A program made the position numbers and the translations under genes. This document shows positions 44,231 through 53,276 of a DNA stretch of 64,000 nucleotides, in pieces. Every line of letters starts with the position of its first letter. The stretch's first letter is position 1. The notes beneath the pieces are model-generated. The model had not been told where the DNA came from, made no database searches, and saw nothing but the letters and a program-made list of their open reading frames with translations. This DNA comes from Aureimonas frigidaquae (GTDB taxonomy: Bacteria > Pseudomonadota > Alphaproteobacteria > Rhizobiales > Rhizobiaceae). The stretch is taken from contig NZ_BBWR01000016.1 of assembly GCF_001463905.1 (NCBI RefSeq), positions 124,001-188,000 of the forward strand, given 5' to 3'.

Positions 44231-45922
44231 ATGCACGATCTGTTCCGTCAATTCGAGCGGCTCGTCCGCATCTGCGTCTCCACGCCGGCGGGGCGGATCG
44301 GCATCGCCATCTTCCTGGCGGTGGTCTGCCTGAAGCTCGGGGCGGTCTATGCGACCGTCCGGCTGGTCCAGTGGACCGGCGCCTTCTACTCGGCCGTCCA
44401 ATCGGTCGACGGGCCGCAGATCCTGCGGCAGATCGGCGTTTTCGCCGTGATCGTCGGGCTGAACTCCGCCCGGCATATCGTGTCCGAATATATGCGCAAG
44501 CACCTGGAGCTGCGCTGGCGGCGGGTGCTCACCGACCATGCGCTGGATGCCTGGACGCGGGACAAGGCCTATTGGCATCTGGCCAATGGGCAAGGCTCCG
44601 CGATCGACAATCCGGACCAGCGCATTGCCGACGATTGCCGGTTCTTCGTCGCAGGGCTGCTCGGCGAAGTGCTCGATCTCATCCAGGGGGTGGTCGGGCT
44701 GTTCTCCTATGTGGCGCTCCTATGGGCTCTGTCCGATTTTGCACTCTCCCTTGCGCCGCTCGGGCTGAACCTGGACATTCCCCGCTACATGGTCTGGGCG
44801 GCCTTCCTCTATGCCGCGATGAGCAGCGTGTTGACGCACGCCCTCGGCCGGCGCCTGAAGCCCGTCCTTGCCGAGCAGCAACACCGTGAAGCGAGCTTTC
44901 GCTTTGCCCTTGCGCGCTGGCGCGGCCATTTCGACGCTGTCGCCCTGTCCGATGGCGAGGCCGCCGACCGTCGGCGCTTCGCAGCGCGCTTCGAAGATGT
45001 GGCGCAGAACTGGCGCCACCTCGTCCGTCGGGAAATGATCCTGCAATCCTTCACCTACCCGTTCCAGCACAGCGTGCTGCGCATCCCGCTCTTTGTGGCG
45101 ATGCCCGGCTACCTCGCCGGGGCCGTCGATTTCGGCGGGTTGATGCAGCTTGCGATGGCTTTTTCCAATGTGGTCACGACGCTGTCCTGGTTCATCTTCT
45201 CCTACCGGGATCTGGCGGAGCTCGCCGCAACCGCGACGCGCCTCGACAGCTTCCTGCAGGCTGCCAAAGGCTTCCACGACACCCCTAAGCCGATTGCGCT
45301 GGCCGATGCGGCGGATCGGCTGGAACTCATCGATCTCAGCCTGCGCAGCCCGAGCGGCACCGCGCTCCTGACCGTGCCGGCCCTGACCCTCCGTCATGGC
45401 GATCATGCCTGGATCCGTGGTCGGTCGGGCCTTGGCAAGACGACGCTCCTGAAAGCGATCTCCGGCTTCTGGCCGCATGGGGACGGCCGGGTCATGCGGC
45501 CTGCCGGCTGTATCATGGTGCTGCCGCAGCGCCCCTACATGCCGTCCGGTTCCCTCATCGAGGCGGCGGCCTATCCCAGCCCGCCGGACCGGTTCGGGCA
45601 GGGGGCGATCATGCGGGCGCTGGGGCTCGTCGGCATGGATGAGGGGGCCGATCTGAAGCCGGTGGATTGCCTGTCGGGAGGCGAGACACAGCGGCTCGCC
45701 ATGGCGCGGCTGCTCCTGCACAAGCCGGCCTTTGCCATACTGGACGAGGCGACCAGTGCGCTCGACGCCGCGGCCGAAGGCAAGCTGCTGCAGCGCCTGC
45801 GCCAGGAACTGCCGGACACGACATTCATCATGATCGCCCACCGCGAACCGCCGGGCTTTGGCGGCCTGCGCCGTATCGACCTGGATCAGCGCGCCGTTCC
45901 GGCGATGCCGCTGACCGCATGA
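44231..45922 (+). CDS. COG4178/BacA-like ABC transporter, fused permease and ATPase
   Basis: A 563-residue protein with an N-terminal membrane domain of about five or six helices (residues 15-320) in the SbmA/BacA/YddA class, followed by an ATPase domain: Walker A GRSGLGKTTLLKAI, signature CLSGGETQRLAMAR, Walker B FAILDEATSALD, H loop IAHREP. It starts 4 bp after the TonB receptor stop, and the HemS-like gene starts just after its own stop, so it is in the haem operon. Direction and substrate are unknown. It takes the place where HmuTUV would be expected. Confidence 0.9.
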   Translation: MHDLFRQFERLVRICVSTPAGRIGIAIFLAVVCLKLGAVYATVRLVQWTGAFYSAVQSVDGPQILRQIGVFAVIVGLNSARHIVSEYMRKHLELRWRRVLTDHALDAWTRDKAYWHLANGQGSAIDNPDQRIADDCRFFVAGLLGEVLDLIQGVVGLFSYVALLWALSDFALSLAPLGLNLDIPRYMVWAAFLYAAMSSVLTHALGRRLKPVLAEQQHREASFRFALARWRGHFDAVALSDGEAADRRRFAARFEDVAQNWRHLVRREMILQSFTYPFQHSVLRIPLFVAMPGYLAGAVDFGGLMQLAMAFSNVVTTLSWFIFSYRDLAELAATATRLDSFLQAAKGFHDTPKPIALADAADRLELIDLSLRSPSGTALLTVPALTLRHGDHAWIRGRSGLGKTTLLKAISGFWPHGDGRVMRPAGCIMVLPQRPYMPSGSLIEAAAYPSPPDRFGQGAIMRALGLVGMDEGADLKPVDCLSGGETQRLAMARLLLHKPAFAILDEATSALDAAAEGKLLQRLRQELPDTTFIMIAHREPPGFGGLRRIDLDQRAVPAMPLTA

Positions 45923-45939
45923 CACGCAAAGGAAACACC

Positions 45940-46677
45940 ATGGAACTGCACGCACAAACGGATCGACGCCGGCTGGACAGTGCGCCGGAGGCGATCCTGC
46001 CCCTGTTGCCCACGCTCGGCCGCCTCATGGCGATCGGCAAGCATAAGGGCGTGACGCATGAGCGGATCGGCCCGGTGGAACAGGTCGTGTTTGCCGATGG
46101 ATGCGCCAGGCTGGAAGGGGCCGCCCATGCGGGAGAGCTCGACCTTTCCAGCGTCCGGACCATCTCGGCGGACTTTACGGCCATGATGGGGGACCGCGCG
46201 ATGCCGCGTCTGGCGCTCGAGGGCGCCGACGGGGAGCCGGTCTTGAGCTTCGTCATGCTGGACGGCCGGGAGGCGTTCGACCGGGCCTTTGGCGACGTGC
46301 CGGGAAGGCCCGCCGATCCGCTCGCCCCGGCACCGCGCCCCGCGCAGGCTGCGCTGGACGACGACGATCCGGGCTTCCTCTTGCTGGACGCGCTACGCCA
46401 GTCGGAAGAGACGGTGGAACTCATCCTGGAGGCAAGAGGCTTCCGGCAGCGCTGGCGCGGCAAGGTCGGCACGGTAAGCCGCGCCATGGGCTTTTCCAAC
46501 GTGATGACGGAGACCTTCCACCTCCATTTGCGCGGCGGCGCCGTCGCCCGATGGGGCCGGGAGAATGACGCCGGACGACTGGCCGCGCTGGACAGTCACG
46601 GTCTGCCGATCGGCCTCTTCATCGTTGCAGTGGACGCTGCGTCGCAACTGCCCCTCCTGCAGGGGGAAGCCTGGTGA
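45940..46677 (+). CDS. HemS/HmuS-like haem-utilisation protein
   Basis: A 245-residue protein. Both halves resemble HemS/ChuS repeats. The first has VTHERIGPVEQVVFADGCAR, ELDLSSVRTISADFTAM and VLSFVMLDG. The second has FHLHLRGGAVARWGREND and LPIGLFIV. The match is to fold and pattern, not to strict motifs; the usual axial His of HemS may be in VTHERIG. The start at 45940 has AAAGGA; an ATG at 45919 overlapping the ABC stop is the alternative. Likely binds haem in the cytoplasm for storage or degradation. Confidence 0.7.
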   Translation: MELHAQTDRRRLDSAPEAILPLLPTLGRLMAIGKHKGVTHERIGPVEQVVFADGCARLEGAAHAGELDLSSVRTISADFTAMMGDRAMPRLALEGADGEPVLSFVMLDGREAFDRAFGDVPGRPADPLAPAPRPAQAALDDDDPGFLLLDALRQSEETVELILEARGFRQRWRGKVGTVSRAMGFSNVMTETFHLHLRGGAVARWGRENDAGRLAALDSHGLPIGLFIVAVDAASQLPLLQGEAW

Positions 46678-47495
46678 GCGCAGGCGGGATCGACCATCCG
46701 GCCGGCGGCTGGATCGACACGTCGTCCCTGGCCGTCGTGCCGCACGCGGCGGCGTTGCGCAGCGCCGTTCGCAACAGGGTCATACTCCTGGGTGAAACGC
46801 ATGACGACGCCGCGGTCCATCGATGGCAGCTCCATACGGCGGCGGGGCTCCTGGCCATGGGCCAGCCCCTCGCCATGGGTTTCGAGATGTTTCCGCGGCG
46901 CGTGCAGCCGATCCTGGACGCTTTCGTGGACGGGCAATTGTCTGCGGAAGACTTTCTAAATCGCGTCGGCTGGGGAAAGGTCTGGGGCTTTGCCGCAGAG
47001 CTGTACTGGCCCCTGTTCCATTTCTGCCGACAGATGCGCGTGCCCATGCGCGCCTTGAACTGTGAACGGCCGCTCGTCACCAATGTGGGCAAGCTCGGCT
47101 GGGACGCCATCGGGGATGTGGAGCGTGAAGGCATCAGCCCGGCCTGGCCCGCCAGCCCTGCCTATCGGCGCTATCTGCATGCCATTACCGGCCAATCGAC
47201 GAGGCCCGATGGGGCCGCCACGCCTGACGCGCCGCAGTTCGATCGGTTCGTGCGCGCGCAGCAGACGTGGGATCGCGCCTTTGCCTGCCGCATTGCGGAG
47301 ACACTGGATGCGTTCCCCGACCACCGCGTCGTCGGTATTATCGGGCGCGGACATCTGGAATTTGGCTACGGAACGCCGTTCCAGCTCGACGATCTGGGAA
47401 TTGGAAGTTCGATCCTGCTGCCGACGCGCGCGGCTTCATACGGGCCGGACATGACGCAACCCATCGCCGACCTTTTGTGTCGGCTTGGAGATTGA
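46674..47495 (+). CDS. ChaN-family haem-binding protein
   Basis: 273 residues of the ChaN/haem-binding uptake (Tiki-like) fold: VILLGETHDDAAVHRWQ with the conserved GE-x-H motif, FEMFPRRVQPILDAF, and the C-terminal GIIGRGHLEFGYG. The start is GTG at 46674, overlapping the previous stop (GTGA), so translation is coupled. No clear signal peptide, unlike the Campylobacter ChaN lipoprotein. Placed last in the haem operon it would handle or store haem. No terminator is obvious in the 167 bp after it. Confidence 0.85.
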   Translation: MSAGGIDHPAGGWIDTSSLAVVPHAAALRSAVRNRVILLGETHDDAAVHRWQLHTAAGLLAMGQPLAMGFEMFPRRVQPILDAFVDGQLSAEDFLNRVGWGKVWGFAAELYWPLFHFCRQMRVPMRALNCERPLVTNVGKLGWDAIGDVEREGISPAWPASPAYRRYLHAITGQSTRPDGAATPDAPQFDRFVRAQQTWDRAFACRIAETLDAFPDHRVVGIIGRGHLEFGYGTPFQLDDLGIGSSILLPTRAASYGPDMTQPIADLLCRLGD

Positions 47496-47662
47496 TGAGC
47501 GGTCTCCCTCCATTCGTCGCTGATGCGGCGGTGAACGACAATCACTGATGAGGAGGATGCGGCAACGGTCCGGCATGCTAGCTGACAGTCACCAAAGCGA
47601 ATGCGGAACGTCCACAATGTCAGACCGTTCGACGCGTCGGATGATCCGTTATCGCGGCTCAC

Positions 47663-49516
47663 TCAACGACATTTAAAGACGACATCACTGAGCATGTAGC
47701 GCCCAATCTTGTTCCCAATATCCAGTCGCATCACCGGCATAAAACCGTCGCTGCTCCGAATATTCAAAGCGAAAGGATAACGCGTTGATCCTTTATATGG
47801 CTTGAATACGCTCTTTCCCTCGCTGTACGCGGCATCAGCGGAATCTGTTGTGAAAAGTTGTATAAGATCATCATTTTGACCTTCGACTACGCCGGTTACG
47901 CGTAGAACATGACACTCACGTAGACGGTCCACATCATCGCCTTGAGCGCGGAGAAGGATCTGTGAATCAGGGCGATCAGCAACCAACAGCCCGGTAAGGC
48001 GCGACGGTTCTGTCTGAAAACCAAAACTTTGTTCGATCTCGAACGTGACCGGGAGTATCGCTTTCCATGCCTCGGGCGCTTCGAGCGTCATTTCATCGGG
48101 GAAAAGCAGGTGACGCGTGAACGATATGTCCAGCGCACGTGCGGTATCGACGGCCTTAGTAAAATCAGTCCGCCAGATCTGACCGCAAACGAGCGGTGCA
48201 CCGATGATAAGATTTTCCTGTAGGCAATCTATATCCGCGCGTCGATGCTGGGCCCACGCTTCATAGTATGGGCCGTGCGAGAAAGTTCCAATCATTGCCG
48301 AGTAGCCTACCAGGCCAATCGCCGACAGCACGCCGATGCCAGTTGAGCTTGATAGCTTGCGAACCCATTCTATGGCAGCCGCTACGATCCAGGGGACAAG
48401 AATTGTAAGCCAAAAAAAGTGGAAGCGGCTGCCGCTTCTCATGAACCAATCGTAGAGTGGCGCATCGCTGCTGGCACCGTGCGAGGCTCGGCTTGCTGTC
48501 ACAAGCAACGCGTATGCCCCTATGCCGAAAACCAGTGTCAGGAAGATAACCGCGCGCTTCTGATGCTCAAGTAACCGGCTCCCGCGCATGACCTCACGCA
48601 GGCTGGCAATCACCAAAGCGCCTATCGCTCCTGCCAGCAGAAGGCTCATGCCGATCGCGGCTATGGGCGTTAATGTCTGCGCGGCAATAGATCGTCCGAC
48701 AAGGCCAGTTAAGAAGACCCAAAATTCAAGCTGCCAAGGCATCGTCCACGGAATGTCGGCACTGTGGGTGTGCCCTTTCTGAACTATAAGGATAACCCAA
48801 AGTTGGGCAGGCAGAGTGATAAGCGCGCCGATAGCAAATCCAATCGCCCCCGCACGCAGGCGTCTCGCATCCAGCACGTCAAAGCATATCGACAGCGCAG
48901 CAAGAACGAGCGCTGATGTCAGTGCGACAATGGCGCCTGAAATGTAGGCGAACCCTCCCAAGATGCTGAACAAGGCCACAAGCACTATAAGCGATAGATT
49001 GGAAAGGCTTGTACAGACAATCACGGTGATGCTGGCTAACAGCGCTATCAATGGTAGCGCCTGATGGTAGGCTAGGTTCTGGAGACCCCAATAGGTGTTG
49101 GGCTGCAGCATGAAGATGCACGCAAGATATCCAAGGCACGCACCCGTCTTCCGGAAGCTGGAGAATAAGAGTTTGTGCTGTAGGAGCAGCAGTCCTCCTA
49201 GGCAAGCCAGGAGAGAGAGCAATTGCTCGACAACGCCGTTGCCACCTAGTAAATGAACAGAAAGCGCATCGAGAAACTTACCCGTTGCGTATATCGTATC
49301 ATTTGCAGGTCGGAATAGGTCCGCCAACGCGAACGAGCCGGCGGTTCCATCTGCCAGGCTACGCCAATCATCGATAAATGGTAGGTCGATACTGTGATGG
49401 ATCCACGACAAGGCCATCGCAACAAGCACGAGCCACGGTATTGCTTGATAGATTATGGATAGATTGCGTTCATCGGTCGCTCGGGTTAAGACTGTACGCC
49501 AATTTGTTTGTGACAT
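47663..49516 (-). CDS. multispanning membrane protein, probable Gtr-type glycosyltransferase
   Basis: A 617-residue protein with about ten hydrophobic helices in its first 420 residues and a periplasmic C-terminal domain of about 190. After the first helix comes HHSIDLPFIDDWRSLADG, an acidic periplasmic loop of the GT-C fold type (DDW). It lies last in an operon with an aminotransferase, a GtrB-like transferase, WxcM and GtrA, which is the place of the serotype-specific transferase. ATG at 49516 is taken; a GTG at 49531 overlapping the gtrA stop is possible. Predicted to attach the sugar made by the operon to O-antigen. Confidence 0.75.
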   Translation of the reverse strand: MSQTNWRTVLTRATDERNLSIIYQAIPWLVLVAMALSWIHHSIDLPFIDDWRSLADGTAGSFALADLFRPANDTIYATGKFLDALSVHLLGGNGVVEQLLSLLACLGGLLLLQHKLLFSSFRKTGACLGYLACIFMLQPNTYWGLQNLAYHQALPLIALLASITVIVCTSLSNLSLIVLVALFSILGGFAYISGAIVALTSALVLAALSICFDVLDARRLRAGAIGFAIGALITLPAQLWVILIVQKGHTHSADIPWTMPWQLEFWVFLTGLVGRSIAAQTLTPIAAIGMSLLLAGAIGALVIASLREVMRGSRLLEHQKRAVIFLTLVFGIGAYALLVTASRASHGASSDAPLYDWFMRSGSRFHFFWLTILVPWIVAAAIEWVRKLSSSTGIGVLSAIGLVGYSAMIGTFSHGPYYEAWAQHRRADIDCLQENLIIGAPLVCGQIWRTDFTKAVDTARALDISFTRHLLFPDEMTLEAPEAWKAILPVTFEIEQSFGFQTEPSRLTGLLVADRPDSQILLRAQGDDVDRLRECHVLRVTGVVEGQNDDLIQLFTTDSADAAYSEGKSVFKPYKGSTRYPFALNIRSSDGFMPVMRLDIGNKIGRYMLSDVVFKCR

Positions 49517-49527
49517 ATGCAATCCGC

Positions 49528-49911
49528 TCACCGACGTAGCACCGTACGGGACAGGAAAAAGTTGAGACCGGTCGTGAAGATAAGGACGCCCAGAATCGCT
49601 GTGCGCGCGCCGATGCCTGCGCTCTGGACCAAGTAAAGGGCACCGAGCCCAACTATGAAAACTGAAGCGTAGACCAGTGCAAGGATGAGCCTATCAGGCA
49701 GGCTTGTACGCCCCTCAACAAACACACGATTCGGATACAGAATGGCCACGAAAGCGATTCCAGCGAGCCACGCGCAGGCATATGCGAGTGTCGGCTGCGT
49801 TATGAACAGAAGCGCCTGGTAGAGCAGAAACGTAAAGCCGGTATTGACTAAGCCGGCGATTAAAAAGCGGATAGCGTCCGCTGAGTAGCGCGACCCGCGA
49901 AATGGTGACAT
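49528..49911 (-). CDS. GtrA-like flippase
   Basis: A 127-residue protein with four transmembrane helices. Signatures of GtrA: RFLIAGLVNTGFTFLLYQAL, AYACAWLAGIAFVAILYPNRV with the conserved N-x-x-F/V, and a C-terminal helix ending FFLSRTVL. It flips the undecaprenyl-linked sugar across the inner membrane. It is 6 bp after the wxcM stop. Start taken at 49911; a GTG one codon earlier is possible. Confidence 0.85.
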   Translation of the reverse strand: MSPFRGSRYSADAIRFLIAGLVNTGFTFLLYQALLFITQPTLAYACAWLAGIAFVAILYPNRVFVEGRTSLPDRLILALVYASVFIVGLGALYLVQSAGIGARTAILGVLIFTTGLNFFLSRTVLRR

Positions 49912-49917
49912 CACGGA

Positions 49918-50895
49918 TTAGCTCCGGCCAACCGAACGGGCGAGGTCAAGAAACGTCGCATAGTCGCGCATATAGTCTTCAGCCTCGTAGGGATGCGATG
50001 CGGCGACGAAAAGGACGCTGTCAGCGTCGAATTTGTACTGAATACCCCAGACCATAGGTGGCAAGTAAAGCCCAACTGAGGGGTCGGCCAGCCGTGTTTC
50101 CCGGCGCAGTGAACCGTCATCCACTACGACGGATACACCGCCGTGCGCTGCAACGAGGAATTGAGCGCATTTATGGTGGGCGTGTTCGCCACGCACGTGA
50201 TGGCTGGGAACGCCATAAACAAGAAAGGTCCGCTTAGGTTCGAATGGCAGACCTTTTCCTTCTTCCAGGGGTGTTAGACTCCCACGCATGTCGGTGAAAT
50301 TAGGAAGGCGCTCAAGCCAACTGCCCCCGACGCCAAGATTCACCCGGCTGCCAATGGCATTGCCGAGAATGGCGCTATCGGCCATCTCGGGTCGGTGCAA
50401 GCCGGGAGCGACATTGTCTTGATACCCTATGATGAACGCTGGGTTGCCGACAACCGTAGCGAAGGGGGGAACGTCGCGTGTGACGACAGCTCCAGCCCCG
50501 ATCATCGCACCGCGTCCGATGCGGACGCCAGGAAGTATGGTCGCGTTTGCGCCGATCGAGGCATGCTCTTCGACAATCGTCGATAAGAAACTCTCAGGAT
50601 ACGCGCGCGATCGTGGGAAGCGATCATTGGTAAACGTCGCGTTTGGGCCAATGAAAACATTCTCGCCAATGCGTAGTCCATCCCAAAGTTGAACGCCGCA
50701 TTTCACGGTGACACCGTCGCCGACTATTACGTCGTTCTCAACAAAGACGCCGTCGCAAATATTGCAGTCGCGTCCGATCTTTGCGCCAGGCAGGATATGT
50801 GCAAAGGCCCAGACTCGCGTGCCTTCACCGATCTGTTTGCTTTCGCAGAGACTTTGCGGGTGAAAATAGGGCGGTGTCACGGTGAACTCGTTCAA
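49918..50895 (-). CDS. WxcM-like bifunctional acyltransferase / 3,4-ketoisomerase
   Basis: A fused enzyme of 325 residues. Residues 10-170 are a left-handed beta helix of hexapeptide repeats (GEGTRVWAFAHILPGAKIGR, ILPGVRIGRGAMIGAGAVVT), an N-acyltransferase. Residues 190-325 are the cupin of dTDP-4-keto-6-deoxyglucose 3,4-ketoisomerases (VPSHHVRGEHAHHKCAQFLV). This layout is known from WxcM of Xanthomonas and makes a 3-acylamido-3,6-dideoxyhexose with the aminotransferase next door. It is 2 bp after the glycosyltransferase gene. Confidence 0.9.
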   Translation of the reverse strand: MNEFTVTPPYFHPQSLCESKQIGEGTRVWAFAHILPGAKIGRDCNICDGVFVENDVIVGDGVTVKCGVQLWDGLRIGENVFIGPNATFTNDRFPRSRAYPESFLSTIVEEHASIGANATILPGVRIGRGAMIGAGAVVTRDVPPFATVVGNPAFIIGYQDNVAPGLHRPEMADSAILGNAIGSRVNLGVGGSWLERLPNFTDMRGSLTPLEEGKGLPFEPKRTFLVYGVPSHHVRGEHAHHKCAQFLVAAHGGVSVVVDDGSLRRETRLADPSVGLYLPPMVWGIQYKFDADSVLFVAASHPYEAEDYMRDYATFLDLARSVGRS

Positions 50896-50897
50896 TG

Positions 50898-51911
50898 TTA
50901 TCTCCGAGTGTCAGCGGGAATGACTAATTGTGCTGGGCCGGACGAGATCACTCGGCTGACGATACGCAAAGGCCGGCGTTTCGTATTTTCAAATGTTCGC
51001 CACAGGTACGATCCCATGACTCCCTGTACTGCTAACGTAGCAGACGAAGTAAAGGCGATAAAGAGCATCAGGCTCGCATAACCAGGCTCGGTAATAAAAC
51101 CCAAAAGGCGCGATAAAAGAATGAACATTCCAAAAAGTAAGCTGAGGAGACATCCGATCACGCCAAACCACAAAACCAACAATATAGGCAAATCAGAAAA
51201 CGAAAAAATACTGTCCATCATGTAGCGCATGCGCCTTGAAAAATTCCATGCGCTCTTTCCCTTCAAGCGCTCTTGCCGCTCATATGGAATAAATTTGCGG
51301 CGGAATCCGACCCAGAACAGTTGTGCAATAAGGGAGCTGTTCGGCTCCTCAATCTGCAAGACCGCATCGACCGCCATTCGATTGCAGGCAAATATATCGA
51401 CGCCGCCCTTCGGTACGTCCCTGATTACCATCCTTCGATATGTCGCCCAGAACATATCGGAAAACCAGTCGCGCACCGGATGATCGTGACGCCCGGTTCG
51501 CTCGCCGAAAACGATATCTGCTTCATTTGCTTCGAGTACGGCGAAAAAGTTTGTGATAAGCTCAGGCGGCTCCTGAAGGTCCGCAGCCATCACAGCAATA
51601 TACTTGCCACGCGCAAGCTCCAGACCCGTGCGGATTGCTGTGAAAGAGCCGAAGTTCCGGCTGTGGTATGCGATTGTGGCATGGAAGGGGAGTTGGGAAT
51701 AAGCCTGCGCAAGAAGTGCGCCGGATTCATCTGGCGACCCATCAACAACGAAAACAACCTCAAAATTCTCGATCTCCTCGTTCATCGCCGCGAGCACCGC
51801 GAGGAGATCTTCGATGTTCTCTTCGTTGCGATATACCGGAATGATGAGGGAACAGGTGATTTCACCGATCTCGGTTTCGCGTTCCGCTTTATCGACCCTT
51901 ACGCTTTCCAT
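50898..51911 (-). CDS. GtrB-like family 2 glycosyltransferase
   Basis: 337 residues: a GT2 domain (SLIIPVYRNEENIEDLLAVL, VFVVDGSPDESG, acidic DLQEPPE motif at about residues 110-116), and two transmembrane helices near 230-310. This fits GtrB/DPM1-like enzymes, which put a sugar on undecaprenyl phosphate. The gene starts inside the end of the aminotransferase gene (13-bp overlap) and is followed closely by wxcM. Confidence 0.9.
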   Translation of the reverse strand: MESVRVDKAERETEIGEITCSLIIPVYRNEENIEDLLAVLAAMNEEIENFEVVFVVDGSPDESGALLAQAYSQLPFHATIAYHSRNFGSFTAIRTGLELARGKYIAVMAADLQEPPELITNFFAVLEANEADIVFGERTGRHDHPVRDWFSDMFWATYRRMVIRDVPKGGVDIFACNRMAVDAVLQIEEPNSSLIAQLFWVGFRRKFIPYERQERLKGKSAWNFSRRMRYMMDSIFSFSDLPILLVLWFGVIGCLLSLLFGMFILLSRLLGFITEPGYASLMLFIAFTSSATLAVQGVMGSYLWRTFENTKRRPLRIVSRVISSGPAQLVIPADTRR

Positions 51912-53017
51912 GATGCGAGCCCTTGGCAAACTGCATCAATCTCTTCTTCTCTCATGGTGGGAAAGCATGGGACAGTCAGGAGACGGATGACGCTGTTACG
52001 CGCGTTCGCCAAACCACCGGGGGCCTCCTTCATAAGATGGTCGCGCCACCCTGCCTGGTCGCAGTCGAGGATTGGATAGTGAATATCAGTTGCGACGCCA
52101 ATTTGGTTTAAATGATCGCGCAATCCGTCGCGATCATCGCAGAGAAGCACTGCGAGATGAGCGACGCTGCCTTTAGGGCCTCGGGCAATCCGAATGGAGC
52201 TTGGCACCGCAGCCTCGTAGCGATCCAGGATTGCAACACGTCGTTGATTGGCATGATCGAGATGCGGAAGCTGGACGGAAAGGATCGCGGCTTGGATTTC
52301 ATCGAGGCGCGAGTTGCGTCCATTTGGACGCGCAATCTCGTATTTGCTACGCCATCCGTACTGGCGCAGCGCTTCGCAGTCCTCAGCCAGGGCATCGTCA
52401 CGTGTCACGATTGCACCTGCATCTCCAAACGCGCCAAGATTCTTGGTTGGGTAGAAGCTGAAGGTCGCTACGTCACCGAAACTCCCGACCATTCGGTCGC
52501 CTAGTTTGGCGCCATGTGCCTGTGAACAGTCTTCCATAATCGCGACATGTGGGAAACCGAGCGCGTCCATCTCCTTGCGCAGCGAGGGAACATCGAAAAC
52601 ATTACCATACAAATGGGTAATCACTACGAAAGCCGTCTGTGGCGTCAGAGCCGATAGAATAGACGTCTGCGAGGCGAGTTGCGACGTTGGATCGATGTCT
52701 GCGTACACAGGCGTCAAATGCAGTTGGTGCATCGCTATCGCGGAATAGCCGCCGGCATTTGGTACTGTGATAGCCTCACCCCGCCCTGCACACCGCGTAG
52801 CGACAAGAGCCCGCATGGCGATCTCGAGCGCATCAGTGCCATTTGCGACGCCAACGCAGTGCTTCACGCCAACATACGACGCAAAGGCGTTACAAAAATC
52901 ATGCGCTCTTCCGCCATTCAGCCACCAACCGGATCGCATGGTAGCGAGCACAGCTTCCTCGAACGCCGCAGCGTTTGAGCTGTAAGTGCGTTTGAGATCA
53001 TTCAATGGAATTGGCAT
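51899..53017 (-). CDS. DegT/DnrJ/EryC1 sugar aminotransferase (FdtB-like)
   Basis: A PLP-dependent enzyme of 372 residues acting on a nucleotide-bound keto sugar. MPIPLNDLKRTYSSNAAAFE start, PLP Asp163 (IMEDCSQAHGA), catalytic Lys192 (SFYPTKNLGAFGDAG). FYP-x-KNLG-x-FGD is the family signature. With WxcM's ketoisomerase it would make dTDP-3-amino-3,6-dideoxyhexose (Fuc3N or Qui3N). First gene of the operon reading to 47663. Confidence 0.9.
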   Translation of the reverse strand: MPIPLNDLKRTYSSNAAAFEEAVLATMRSGWWLNGGRAHDFCNAFASYVGVKHCVGVANGTDALEIAMRALVATRCAGRGEAITVPNAGGYSAIAMHQLHLTPVYADIDPTSQLASQTSILSALTPQTAFVVITHLYGNVFDVPSLRKEMDALGFPHVAIMEDCSQAHGAKLGDRMVGSFGDVATFSFYPTKNLGAFGDAGAIVTRDDALAEDCEALRQYGWRSKYEIARPNGRNSRLDEIQAAILSVQLPHLDHANQRRVAILDRYEAAVPSSIRIARGPKGSVAHLAVLLCDDRDGLRDHLNQIGVATDIHYPILDCDQAGWRDHLMKEAPGGLANARNSVIRLLTVPCFPTMREEEIDAVCQGLASWKA

Positions 53018-53276
53018 AATCTAACCGTTGTTACAATCGTTCGGTCCTGCCGACCTGTCGAATGGCTGCCATCTTCCACTCTTACGGGAAGATTTGCACC
53101 GGCGGAGAAAGGAAATGGCATCGAATGCATTTGCAGGATTATCACGCTTCGAGGCTATGGCGAAAGCCGACAGCCCAGTGCACTCCATTGCGTTTAACAT
53201 GCTTTATGGCTGGAGCTGCCGATGACAAGCCTCTCTGTCGACACTTTCATGGAAGCGTACAAAATTGCTCCAGATG

